DNA from: Campylobacteraceae bacterium
GTDB lineage: Bacteria; Campylobacterota; Campylobacteria; Campylobacterales; Sulfurovaceae
DNA: 9,508 nucleotides
Direction of reading: 5' to 3'
Assembly: GCA_027026055.1 (NCBI GenBank)
Contig: JALVPA010000166.1
Coordinates: 1-9,508, forward strand
In this document: in pieces, positions 1 to 7,272 of the stretch
Position numbering within the stretch: position 1 is the first letter of the stretch
How the letters are laid out: every line of letters begins with the position of its first letter
Position numbers and translations under genes: made by a program
The notes under the pieces: model-generated
What the model saw: only the letters and a program-made list of their open reading frames with translations
Database searches by the model: none
Told to the model about the DNA's origin: nothing

Positions 1-25
1 ATCCGCCATCATCGTTTATAAGGCT

Positions 26-1279
26 TTATTGTTTATTGATCGCTTGACTCAAATCCCACATCGGCATAAAGATTCCCAACGCCATCAACAATACCAAGCC
101 GGCGATAAAAAAGAGCATGATAGGTTCTATGTATGCGGCCAAATTATCTATCAAGTCCTGAAACTGCATTTCGTAATATTGCGTCACTTTTCCAAGCATC
201 GCATCGAGTTGACCACCCGCTTCACCGGCTCTGATCATCTGAAGCAGCATATTTTCGTATAGCCCCGTCAATTCGAAGGCTTCCGCCAAGTTCATACCTC
301 TTCCGATATTGGCGTTGACCGAAGCAAGCTGCTCTTTGATGGCCGAATTGTCAACCATCCCGATAGCGGTCTCCAACGCCTCCGAGACAGGGATCCCGGA
401 GCGAACCAGTTCGCCGAATACAAGATTGTATTTATGCATTGTCGATAAAAAGACCGCTTTATTGATAAGATAAAACTTCGGATGTATCAACAGCTTATCC
501 ATTTTATATTTGAACTCTTCATTGTTATTGTAAAAAAACTTTATCAAAAAAATAATCATAAATATAGCGGCCAATACATAAATGCCGTAATTCGAAAGTA
601 ACCATTCCAATTTCAACAAAATAATCGTCGGAAGAGGAAGCTCCGTTTTAAATTGTTCGAAAATCGCTTTGAATTTCGGAACAACCACAATAATCAAAAT
701 CGTAAACGCAATCGCCATCGCAATCAACGTAATAATAGGCGTACGAATCGCCTTTTTAAATTTGGCGGTATTGTCGCGAATATTCTCCAAAATATCGGCC
801 AATTTGTGATATGCCTCGGAAATATTACCCGTGCGTTCACCGAGTTTTGTCATCGCCAATGCCACATGGCCGAACTCTTCCGTATAAGGTTCCATCGCAT
901 CGGAAAGCGTATTACCGGCATTGATATCATTATTGATATTCGTATATATCTCTCTGAGTCTTTCGTTATGCGTGTTCTCCGCCACGTCTTCCAACGTATC
1001 GTTGATGGCGATACCCGCATCGGTCATTACGGCGATTTGTCGAATTGTTGAAATTTTGTCATTGATAGGAATCTTCGACGCGAGCGATTTTCGAAAGCTT
1101 GAAAACATCCGACTCAACGTCTCGCCTAAAGGCATCGACGTCTCTTCCGCTCTTACGACCATCACATGCGCCGGAAGCTTCTGCTTGATTTGATTGATAG
1201 CGCTCATTTTGTTTTCGGCGGCAACAGTCTCTTCTCTCTTTTGTCCGCGTTCGAGTATCGTCAACTTATAGTATTTCAT
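26..1279 (-). CDS. ctsF: GspF/PilC-type inner-membrane platform protein (CtsF)
   Basis: This polytopic membrane protein anchors the ATPase and couples its motion to filament or pseudopilus assembly. The 417-residue length is typical. It contains two T2SSF domains: the first at about 70-200, with RQIAVMTDAGI and the conserved TKLGERTGN (144-152), the second at about 275-405, with LVRSGIPVSEAL and IRAGEAGGQLD (349-359). Transmembrane helices are at about 182-200, 232-250 and 385-404, the usual three. The N-terminal 60 residues form the short cytoplasmic extension typical of PilC/MshG. The ATG overlaps the ctsE-like stop (TAATG) and has GAGG six bases upstream. The order E then F is universal among these systems and matches ctsE-ctsF. 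Only 25 bases remain downstream in the window, so whether the operon continues is not visible. Confidence 0.96.
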   Translation of the reverse strand: MKYYKLTILERGQKREETVAAENKMSAINQIKQKLPAHVMVVRAEETSMPLGETLSRMFSSFRKSLASKIPINDKISTIRQIAVMTDAGIAINDTLEDVAENTHNERLREIYTNINNDINAGNTLSDAMEPYTEEFGHVALAMTKLGERTGNISEAYHKLADILENIRDNTAKFKKAIRTPIITLIAMAIAFTILIIVVVPKFKAIFEQFKTELPLPTIILLKLEWLLSNYGIYVLAAIFMIIFLIKFFYNNNEEFKYKMDKLLIHPKFYLINKAVFLSTMHKYNLVFGELVRSGIPVSEALETAIGMVDNSAIKEQLASVNANIGRGMNLAEAFELTGLYENMLLQMIRAGEAGGQLDAMLGKVTQYYEMQFQDLIDNLAAYIEPIMLFFIAGLVLLMALGIFMPMWDLSQAINKQ

Positions 1280-3018
1280 TACAACCTCGCTACTCTGTAT
1301 ATCTCTTCGATCGTCGTTTTTCCGGCCAGCGCCTTGTGTACACCGTCTTCAAACATACTGATAAAACCTTCCTCGTAGGCTTGTTTGGTCAATTCCTCTT
1401 TAGAAGCGTTTCGTGCAATCATTCGCGACATCGTTTCGCTTACCACCAACACTTCCGAGATCATCTCGCGCCCTTTATAGCCGCTACCGCCGCACTCTTT
1501 ACACCCTTCTCCCTTATAAAAAACGGGATGTTCGGGAAGATACTGTTTGATCTCTTTTAAAAGACGTTCGGGCAGCACCGTCTCTCTTTTGCAATGCGTA
1601 CATATTTTACGTACCAATCGTTGGGCTTGGATCGCCACAAGAGCACCGCTTACCAAATACTCTTCGATTCCCATATCCAAAATACGCGTCACTGCTGAAA
1701 TCGCATCGTTGGTATGCAAGGTCGAGAGCACCAAGTGCCCCGTCAATGCCGCTTGAATGGCGATACGAAGCGTTTCTTGATCGCGAATCTCCCCAATCAT
1801 GATCTTATCGGGATCTTGCCTTAATATCGCTTTCAAAGCCGTAGCAAACGTCAATCCTACTTGAGGATGCACTTGCACTTGCTGTAAACCCGCCATTTGA
1901 TACTCTACCGGATCTTCGACGGTAATGATTTTGTCTTTGATATCTTTGATGGCGTTGAGCGCGCCGTAGAGTGTCGTCGTTTTACCCGAACCCGTCGGTC
2001 CCGTAACCAGCACAATGCCGTAAGGCGCTTTGATGGCATTGGAAAAACGCTCGTAACAAAACTGACTCATACCCGCATCTTCGAGACGTATCATCGCTTT
2101 GGATTTGTCCAAGATACGCAAAACGATCGACTCGCCGTAAATTGTAGGCAACGTCGAAACCCTAAAATCAAACTCTCTATCGGATATTTTACTCGAAAAA
2201 CGCCCGTCTTGCGGTTTGCGCTTCTCCGCGATATCCAAATTGGCCAACAGTTTCATCCGCGATGCCAACGGGTTAAAAATATCTTTATCGAAAGTAAAAC
2301 TTTGTCTCAACATTCCGTCGACACGCTCTCTTACGATACAACTCTTCTCCATCGCTTCGATATGAATATCGCTAGCGCCGATATAAATGGCGGATTTCAA
2401 AATAATATCAATAAGCTTGAGTACCGCCGAAGATTCGCCATCTTCGACTTCTATCGCATTTTCTTGGCTCAAGTCTCTTCGGATATCTTGTATCAGTCCC
2501 TTGACACTTTCGTTGATCTCCAACCGCTGGAGATGATGCATGATTTGACTCGGCTTTGCAATGGCAATCTTGATAGGCTTTTTGGGAAACAATCTTTGTA
2601 TCGCATCTTGCGCTCCCATATCGAGAGGATCGTCAAACGCCACCAAGACATACAACTCGTCTTCTTCTATAGGAATGACATGATATTTGATCAGTTGTTT
2701 ATAGGGCACGGTAGAAAAAAGCCGCATATCGATTTCCACTTCGTCGAGATCGATATATTCCACATGCAAAGCTTCGGCTACCTGTTTCAATATCGAAACA
2801 ATGTCGATACCTTCGATTTTTTCTAACCTCGATAAAGTCAATGCCCCTTCACGAATTTTTCTTACCAAAAAATTATTGACTACCTCCGCATCAACTAAGT
2901 TCTCTCCTATTAGGTTGGCAAAGGATATTTTTTTCGGCGGACGACTCTTAACGAGTTTGGAAATAGCCTCTTTTGTAATCAGCCCTTCATCCAACATCAT
3001 TTCGATCAATTTAACCAT
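1279..3018 (-). CDS. ctsE: GspE/PilB/MshE-type assembly ATPase (CtsE)
   Basis: This hexameric cytoplasmic ATPase powers the machine through the platform protein encoded next. The 579-residue protein is full length. Residues 1-54 carry two degenerate MshEN-like repeats. Residues 70-165 are a T2SSE_N domain (VEYIDLDEVEID...YHVIPI...VAFDDPLD). The N2/catalytic core follows: GASDIHIEA (214-222), KRKPQDGRF (266-274), Walker A GPTGSGKTT (340-348), Asp box TVEDPVEYQ (366-374), Walker B IMIGEIRD (406-413) with Glu410, and His box TGHLVLSTLHTND (426-438). A zinc-binding tetracysteine motif is intact: CTHC (473-476) and CKEC (506-509). All catalytic elements look active. The ATG has AAGG at good spacing; the stop overlaps the next start by one base. 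It is clearly an assembly-type (GspE/PilB) rather than retraction (PilT) ATPase because of its length, T2SSE_N domain and tetracysteine. The ctsE name comes from locus order. Confidence 0.96.
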   Translation of the reverse strand: MVKLIEMMLDEGLITKEAISKLVKSRPPKKISFANLIGENLVDAEVVNNFLVRKIREGALTLSRLEKIEGIDIVSILKQVAEALHVEYIDLDEVEIDMRLFSTVPYKQLIKYHVIPIEEDELYVLVAFDDPLDMGAQDAIQRLFPKKPIKIAIAKPSQIMHHLQRLEINESVKGLIQDIRRDLSQENAIEVEDGESSAVLKLIDIILKSAIYIGASDIHIEAMEKSCIVRERVDGMLRQSFTFDKDIFNPLASRMKLLANLDIAEKRKPQDGRFSSKISDREFDFRVSTLPTIYGESIVLRILDKSKAMIRLEDAGMSQFCYERFSNAIKAPYGIVLVTGPTGSGKTTTLYGALNAIKDIKDKIITVEDPVEYQMAGLQQVQVHPQVGLTFATALKAILRQDPDKIMIGEIRDQETLRIAIQAALTGHLVLSTLHTNDAISAVTRILDMGIEEYLVSGALVAIQAQRLVRKICTHCKRETVLPERLLKEIKQYLPEHPVFYKGEGCKECGGSGYKGREMISEVLVVSETMSRMIARNASKEELTKQAYEEGFISMFEDGVHKALAGKTTIEEIYRVARL

Positions 3019-3051
3019 ATAGCACCTTCATATACCTGAATCGTTAAATTT

Positions 3052-3060
3052 AGTATAACA
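3052..3060 (-). promoter_or_regulatory. Extended -10 candidate before the ATPase gene
   Basis: In the only sizeable gap inside the operon (3019-3090), the minus strand reads TGTTATACT: a TG dinucleotide one base before a TATACT hexamer (3057-3052), i.e. an extended -10. A start near 3045 would leave about 27 bases of leader containing GAAGGTG as ribosome binding site. A TTTGACT lies 10 bases upstream, too close to be a normal -35. It could give the last two genes independent expression. Sequence match only. Confidence 0.35.
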
Positions 3061-3090
3061 TCTCTTCAGTCAAATTTTACATATCGTCGA

Positions 3091-3780
3091 TTAAAAGAGG
3101 TGTTTTTGCATCTTTTCCAGAAGCACTTTCGCACGAATCGAACCGCTTTTATCTATATATGCTTTCAAAACTTTAATCGCTTCGGCGTGACGCCCCAATT
3201 TATATTTCGACTTGACAAAAACCAACCACGCTTCTTCTATGTTTTCATTAATAAGATTCGTTTGATATGCCCAATAAGCCGCTTTTTCATACTGTTGACG
3301 CTTATAATAACTTTTTGCCAAAAAGAGCGAATCGTCGGTATCGTGACTCAGTTTAAATCTTTTTTCCAAATCGTGCAACGTTTGGGGATCGTTCGTATCT
3401 TTTAATTCAATAACGATATTTTTAGCGGAGCCATCCACCGACGAAGGCGCCAATACCATTGTGTCGTTTTTATTTATTTTCGATATAGCGATCGGTTTCG
3501 TCGATTCGTCTTTACGAACTTCAACAATTTGCGATACACGTCCCGATCTTTCTAACGAAATTTTATTAGTCCCGAAAGTTTCGTTACGTTCGATTGCTGT
3601 GTCGACAATGACAACAGTATCGCCTTTACGTTGAAAAACACGTGTCAAATAACCGGTCTTGATCTCTAAAACATACAGCACAATAAAAGCGAAAAAAAGA
3701 GCCGCAGCAATCAAAAACGGACGTCTTCTTTTTTTGCGATATCGTAACCAAGCCTCTTCCAACTCGCGAATATCATACAT
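3091..3780 (-). CDS. ctsX: Single-pass membrane protein with periplasmic TPR region (CtsX/MshN-like)
   Basis: This is probably the membrane partner of the preceding ATPase. The 229-residue protein has a cytoplasmic N-terminus rich in Arg/Lys (WLRYRKKRRRP, 11-21), one transmembrane helix at about 21-39, a low-complexity beta-rich middle (about 50-130) and two helical TPR-like repeats near the C-terminus (about 148-180 and 182-214, with SLFLAKSYYKRQQYEKAAYW and AWLVFVKSKYKLGRHAEAI). The N-in orientation follows from the positive patch. A membrane-anchored TPR protein beside an ExeA-type ATPase recalls MshN beside MshM; position matches ctsX, reported to work with CtsP in Campylobacter transformation. 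The ATG overlaps the ctsP-like stop by 8 bases and has AGGA at seven-base spacing. This family evolves quickly, so the symbol is based mainly on synteny. Confidence 0.7.
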   Translation of the reverse strand: MYDIRELEEAWLRYRKKRRRPFLIAAALFFAFIVLYVLEIKTGYLTRVFQRKGDTVVIVDTAIERNETFGTNKISLERSGRVSQIVEVRKDESTKPIAISKINKNDTMVLAPSSVDGSAKNIVIELKDTNDPQTLHDLEKRFKLSHDTDDSLFLAKSYYKRQQYEKAAYWAYQTNLINENIEEAWLVFVKSKYKLGRHAEAIKVLKAYIDKSGSIRAKVLLEKMQKHLF

Positions 3781-4585
3781 GAATGTATCCTAACTTTATC
3801 GCAGCCATCTCGATGATTTTACGAGACATATTCGTATAATTGATTTTATTGGGTTCGTGCAGATCGTAATATTCGCTGACTTCAAATATAGCATACATCA
3901 TTTTGTTGCACTCCCTAAAGTTTCCCCGCGTAAATTTGTGAATCATTTGTATGTGTTTAGGTTTGAGGCTGTTGGCTATTTCAAATAGATTACGTTTTAA
4001 AAGTTTTTTATGGATATACGTAGCCAGATCTTCAACCGACGCGTTTTTAAGTTCGACAACTTCCCATATGCGAGACTGAAAATGCGCTTTTGCGATCAAA
4101 TCTTCATCTTCGGTCTTATGTAAAGAAACGATAAATTTTATCGCTCGACTATCGGAGAGAAGGCGTATCTTTTCCATCAGTTCGGGACCGTACATCTGTG
4201 CTTCGTCCAACAATATGACAATTTCTCTTTTGCCGCGTAACTTTTTACAATAATTAACCAATGCCGAAAAATTTACTTCGGTATTCGGCGGAAGCTCTTT
4301 CCCCGTCAACACTAGAAAAATTTTATGATAAAACTCTTTTTGGCTGATGGCCGGTGTATCGAAGTAGTGTATCTCTTTTTTGTCTTTTAATTTTTCGTAA
4401 AGCCTACCGAGAAGCATACTTTTTCCGGTTCCCGGGGAACCGAAAAGCAAGATCATCTTTAAAGGTTTTTCAATACTTTGTTCGAGTTTTTTAAACGCTT
4501 TATAGGAACTTTCAAGTTCTATATAATCCATAGTGTCGACAGAATCGACAAATACTTCTTTAGCAACTGCATACCTACTTTTCAT
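3773..4585 (-). CDS. ctsP: ExeA/MshM-like AAA ATPase (CtsP-like)
   Basis: This is a cytoplasmic or membrane-associated P-loop ATPase of the AAA_22/ExeA group. The 270-residue protein has Walker A GSPGTGKS (49-56), Walker B VILLDEAQ (123-130), a sensor-1 strand KFIVSLHKTE (150-159), a likely arginine finger in HFQSRIWEV (Arg172) and a sensor-2-like GNFRECNKMM (221-230, standing in for GNPRxLN). Unlike GspA/ExeA it stops after the ATPase module: there is no transmembrane helix and no peptidoglycan-binding domain. In ExeA-type systems the ATPase and its partner ExeB help build the secretin multimer; MshM occupies this position in MSHA loci, and CtsP in Campylobacter transformation. Its ATG lies inside the end of the secretin gene (11-base overlap) and its stop overlaps the next gene by 8 bases, suggesting coordinated output. 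ATPase identity is firm; the ctsP name rests on gene order and family. Confidence 0.85.
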   Translation of the reverse strand: MKSRYAVAKEVFVDSVDTMDYIELESSYKAFKKLEQSIEKPLKMILLFGSPGTGKSMLLGRLYEKLKDKKEIHYFDTPAISQKEFYHKIFLVLTGKELPPNTEVNFSALVNYCKKLRGKREIVILLDEAQMYGPELMEKIRLLSDSRAIKFIVSLHKTEDEDLIAKAHFQSRIWEVVELKNASVEDLATYIHKKLLKRNLFEIANSLKPKHIQMIHKFTRGNFRECNKMMYAIFEVSEYYDLHEPNKINYTNMSRKIIEMAAIKLGYIHV

Positions 4586-6188
4586 TGACTTTCGTATATC
4601 CCAAGTCTTTCAAACTGACCGATTTGCCGTCTCTCACGATATGTGGCGTCACAATAATGACCAACTCTTCCACCGTTTCTATTTTCTCTTCGTGTTTAAA
4701 GGCATAACCGAGGACAGGAATATCTCCGAGCAATGGAACTTTATTTGTTTTAATGCCCGTTTTACTCGTAATCAACCCCCCGAGAATCGCATGTTCTCCG
4801 TCACGCACTTTAACGACGGATGCCAACTGGCGTCTAATCAAATCGGGCGGTATTTTTCTAAGAGCATTATTCGCGTTTACTGCGGAAACCGTTTCGGAAA
4901 TGGAAGGGTTGATCTTAAGCGTAATCATACCGCTTGCATCGATTTCCGGCGTAATGTCAAGCAAAATACCGGCAAATACCGAATCGACCAACTCTCCTTG
5001 CGCCGCTACCGCACCGCCGCCGCCGCTTGCCGTACTAGCGGATTGGATTTTATAAAAAAGTTCACGACCGACGCTAATAAGTGCGGGTTGGTTGTTCAAC
5101 GTCATGATGCGCGGGCTTGAAATCGCTTTGACATCCCCTTGCGTACCCAAAAATTTGATGATTTCGGAAACTTGCGCGTTACCCGAAACTTGGATGATAT
5201 TAGCGCTTGATTTTATATCCTCTCCTCCTTCGGGCGGAACAACATACGTTAAGTTGTTAATACCTTGCAGTTTGTCAAAAGAATACTCCGATACGTTTCT
5301 TTGCGCCATACGTAGCGATTGGACCGTATAATTTTGGAGCGAATAGAGTTGCGACCAATCCACACCCGTCGTCCGACTGTTATCGAACGATACTGCCAAA
5401 ATACGTACGTCTATCAAAACTTGCTGTTTGATTTGCGCGGTTAAAGTCCTAATGTACTTGGCCACTCTGTTAATCTGTTTTTGCGTCCCGGTGACCGTAA
5501 TCATACCCGCTTCCGGATTCACGATCGGAGCCAAAGGATTATAATTCAACTCTTCTCCGCTCGGACTTACCCAAACCTCTCCTTTTTTCGTATAGGCGAA
5601 TCCGGAACCTGTCGTCGCCAAAATACGTGCAATCTCGGATTCCACCGTTTGCCAAAATTGAAACTCGTCACTACTCTCGATAGAGATACCCGTTTTCGAA
5701 CTCATACTACTGCCGTTCCCGGAACCGCCGCTACCGCCGCCGACACCACCGGTGGAATTTGCCGAATTTTGCGAGTTTGCAATCGTTACGTTCGCATGGC
5801 TTTTACCGACTCGTTGACCGGCGATATAATGTACCTTAAAAGTACGAGTCAAGAGATAAGAGATTTTTAATTTGTTGCCTTTTAGCGTATAGTGGAGATC
5901 GTTGTCCGTCAATATCGTATCGAGCAATCCTTTTAATGTAGTGTTTTTCAATTTGACGTAATAAAGATTCTTTTTCATCATCTCTTTAGCGCCTTCATCA
6001 TTGACGATTACTGTCAAATCACAGGTATCCGCCAAATTCTCCACCACATCCGCGATTGTTAACTTGTTGTCGATTTTAACGGAAAACAACTTCGAAGTAC
6101 AATCGACACCGTATCCGTACGAAGTGAAACCCGAGATAACCAAACTCGCCAACAGCACTTTTCTCCATGCCAAATAGAACCTATTCAT
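4575..6188 (-). CDS. ctsD: Outer-membrane secretin, MshL/CtsD type
   Basis: This protein forms the multimeric outer-membrane gate of the machine. From the ATG at 6188 it has 537 residues (542 from 6203). Order: signal peptide (1-27), N0/STN domain (about 35-112, with FSVKIDNKLTIADVVENLA), the MSHA-type N domain containing a long Gly/Ser/Asn linker (about 138-165), an N1-like domain (PEAGMITVTGTQKQINRVAKYI, about 225-246), then the secretin core from about 255. Core hallmarks: QVLIDVRILAV, VKAISSPRIMTLNNQPA, a gate hairpin with an extended Ala/Gly/Ser loop, and the C-terminal signature VPLLGDIPVLGYAF...ELVIIVTPHIV. No pilotin-binding S domain follows. There is no lipobox. Two Cys (30 and 56) lie in the N0 region and could form a disulphide. 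Order and type match CtsD, required for natural transformation in C. jejuni; MshL is the closest pilus family. Function as a secretin is secure; the substrate (DNA, pilus or protein) is not shown by the sequence. Confidence 0.96.
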   Translation of the reverse strand: MNRFYLAWRKVLLASLVISGFTSYGYGVDCTSKLFSVKIDNKLTIADVVENLADTCDLTVIVNDEGAKEMMKKNLYYVKLKNTTLKGLLDTILTDNDLHYTLKGNKLKISYLLTRTFKVHYIAGQRVGKSHANVTIANSQNSANSTGGVGGGSGGSGNGSSMSSKTGISIESSDEFQFWQTVESEIARILATTGSGFAYTKKGEVWVSPSGEELNYNPLAPIVNPEAGMITVTGTQKQINRVAKYIRTLTAQIKQQVLIDVRILAVSFDNSRTTGVDWSQLYSLQNYTVQSLRMAQRNVSEYSFDKLQGINNLTYVVPPEGGEDIKSSANIIQVSGNAQVSEIIKFLGTQGDVKAISSPRIMTLNNQPALISVGRELFYKIQSASTASGGGGAVAAQGELVDSVFAGILLDITPEIDASGMITLKINPSISETVSAVNANNALRKIPPDLIRRQLASVVKVRDGEHAILGGLITSKTGIKTNKVPLLGDIPVLGYAFKHEEKIETVEELVIIVTPHIVRDGKSVSLKDLGYTKVNEK

Positions 6189-6194
6189 CTCAAT

Positions 6195-6200
6195 CCCTTT
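6195..6200 (-). promoter_or_regulatory. Ribosome binding site deciding the secretin start
   Basis: AAAGGG on the minus strand lies six bases before the ATG at 6188. The alternative in-frame ATG at 6203 would overlap the previous TGA as ATGA, but it has no purine-rich site at useful distance: the nearest AAGAGAAG-like stretch is about 14 bases away. The 6188 start is therefore preferred; it shortens the product by five residues and leaves the signal peptide intact. Confidence 0.6.
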
Positions 6201-6616
6201 CATTTCAATGTAAACAGCTTCTCTTTATTCGCATGGCCGAAAAAGAGTGTTTTGATTTTGTTGCCGCTTTGCAGTACCACACCGCGTTTACCGATATATT
6301 TCACTTCGTAACCCATAATCTTGTCTCCTACCTTTTTCCATTCGTCGTTAAGAAACGCTTTGTCTCCCATTATTGCATGCAACGCAATTTTGACATCCTC
6401 TTCCTGTGTTTTCGGTAGCTCCACAATCAAGGTATCCGTTTTTTCGTCTTTTTTCAATGTGACAAACGGCTCTTTCGTCTTATCCAAAACATCGAGGCTC
6501 ACCCCTTTTCGTTTCAGGTGTATTTGTTTAACCATCTCTTCGATTTGAGACACCGAAAGCGAAGCATACGCATAACTGCTACACACCAGTACTATGGTTC
6601 CTACGATTCTTTTCAT
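6200..6616 (-). CDS. Small secreted PilP/MshK/GspC-HR-like protein (CtsR position)
   Basis: This 138-residue protein begins with a typical signal peptide (basic MKR, hydrophobic stretch, likely cleavage after AYA at about residue 18). There is a Cys at 12, but it follows Val rather than Gly/Ala/Ser, so it is not a good lipobox; most PilP proteins are lipoproteins, whereas MshK-type proteins are simply exported. Residues 30-75 are charged and low in recognisable structure. Residues 83-125 (AFLNDEWKKVGDKIMGYEV...V.L..G) resemble the small beta domain of PilP, MshK and GspC, in which an xxNxxWxxxGdxixGyxV pattern is common and which contacts the secretin N0 domain. That would let it link the PilN/PilO complex to the secretin encoded next. 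By position it corresponds to ctsR of the Campylobacter transformation locus, but sequence equivalence was not tested. Its TGA lies 11 bases before the preferred secretin start. Confidence 0.6.
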   Translation of the reverse strand: MKRIVGTIVLVCSSYAYASLSVSQIEEMVKQIHLKRKGVSLDVLDKTKEPFVTLKKDEKTDTLIVELPKTQEEDVKIALHAIMGDKAFLNDEWKKVGDKIMGYEVKYIGKRGVVLQSGNKIKTLFFGHANKEKLFTLK

Positions 6617-7272
6617 TAGTGATTAATCCCCCATACAGAGATATTGATATCCGCATAAATCTTGGACGTATTCTCATCCATCTGCATTTCCGTCTGATAA
6701 ATATCCGTCACGAGTACGCTTTGTTCCAATTCGTTCATAAACTTTACGATGCCTCGGTAACTACCTTCGCACCCGATACCGACTTCCAATACGTGTCCGA
6801 AACTACCGTTGTTGTCTACAAATTTATTGGTAACATACTTCAAGCTTACGTTTTGCGTTTCCGCTTTGTGAGTAATAGAATCCAAAAAAGTAGACCAGTT
6901 CGTCAAATTAAAAAGCATATCGGAGAGTTTATTGAGGTTTCTATCGATAAATACGATTTTTTCACGAGTTTTTTCGATCCGGTTTTTTTTGAGAGCAATC
7001 TTTCTATCCAACTCTTTCACTCTGTAGTCACGATCTCCGTTTACCGTAATACTATTTAAATAGACCGTATTTTCGTTGATACTTCTTTCGATTGCGTTTT
7101 TTTCCACCTCGCTTTTTTTATATTGTTGTTGCGCATACGGTAGTAAAAAATCAAAAGCGATATAGCTAATTACACCGGCAATCCCCAAAATAATCAGCCA
7201 TTTTTCACTCTCTTTTTTTTGAGAAAAATAGACGTCTAAAGCTTCCAGCTTATCTTCGATAAATTTCATCAT
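6616..7272 (-). CDS. PilO/GspM/MshJ-like alignment protein
   Basis: This is a likely inner-membrane alignment-complex subunit that would pair with the PilN-like half of the upstream fusion. The 218-residue protein has a short cytoplasmic N-terminus, one transmembrane helix at about 25-45, a strongly charged coiled coil (about 46-115) and a periplasmic domain (about 120-218). That domain contains the PilO-type run GSYRGIVKFMNELEQSVLVTD (169-189, Tyr/Arg...Phe-Met...Leu-Glu...Leu-Val), the helix and strand that in PilO end one repeat of the ferredoxin-like fold. The ATG is preceded by AGGTGG at good spacing and overlaps the previous stop as ATGA; a second ATG follows immediately. The stop overlaps the next start by one base (TAATG). 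Two A8 runs in the coding strand (7220-7213 and 6990-6983) encode Lys-Lys. PilO is the best family call, GspM an alternative; both act in the same place. Confidence 0.7.
   Translation of the reverse strand: MMKFIEDKLEALDVYFSQKKESEKWLIILGIAGVISYIAFDFLLPYAQQQYKKSEVEKNAIERSINENTVYLNSITVNGDRDYRVKELDRKIALKKNRIEKTREKIVFIDRNLNKLSDMLFNLTNWSTFLDSITHKAETQNVSLKYVTNKFVDNNGSFGHVLEVGIGCEGSYRGIVKFMNELEQSVLVTDIYQTEMQMDENTSKIYADINISVWGINH

Noticed and set aside
1..12. Possible start of another minus-strand gene (ATGATGGCGGAT) just after the platform gene
   Set aside because: Only four codons lie in the window and no ribosome binding site is evident in the 13 bases before it, so it cannot be supported as a gene.
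1897..2826. Long plus-strand open frame (309 codons) opposite the assembly ATPase
   Set aside because: It is antisense to an intact, motif-complete ATPase gene, and its translation is rich in Arg/His/Phe/Asn of the type produced by reading the opposite strand; there is no family resemblance.
3775..3788. ATACAT-GA-ATGTAT palindrome at the start codon of the CtsX-like gene, recalling the ATACAT/ATGTAT arms of the operon dyad
   Set aside because: The loop would be two bases, too short for an RNA hairpin as drawn. The spacing differs from the promoter dyad and ATACAT/ATGTAT occur elsewhere in the window, so no shared operator is claimed.
4533..5120. Plus-strand open frame (195 codons) opposite the secretin and AAA ATPase genes
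   Set aside because: It covers the junction of two well-supported minus-strand genes, lacks recognisable domains and has shadow-like composition.
6189..6203. Secretin start at 6203 overlapping the previous stop as ATGA
   Set aside because: Possible through coupling, but it lacks a ribosome binding site, whereas the ATG at 6188 has AAAGGG six bases upstream. Kept as an alternative start only.
6567..6616. Lipoprotein signal in the PilP-like protein (Cys at residue 12)
   Set aside because: The residue before Cys is Val and the sequence VLVC does not fit a lipobox; an ordinary signal peptidase I site after AYA fits better.
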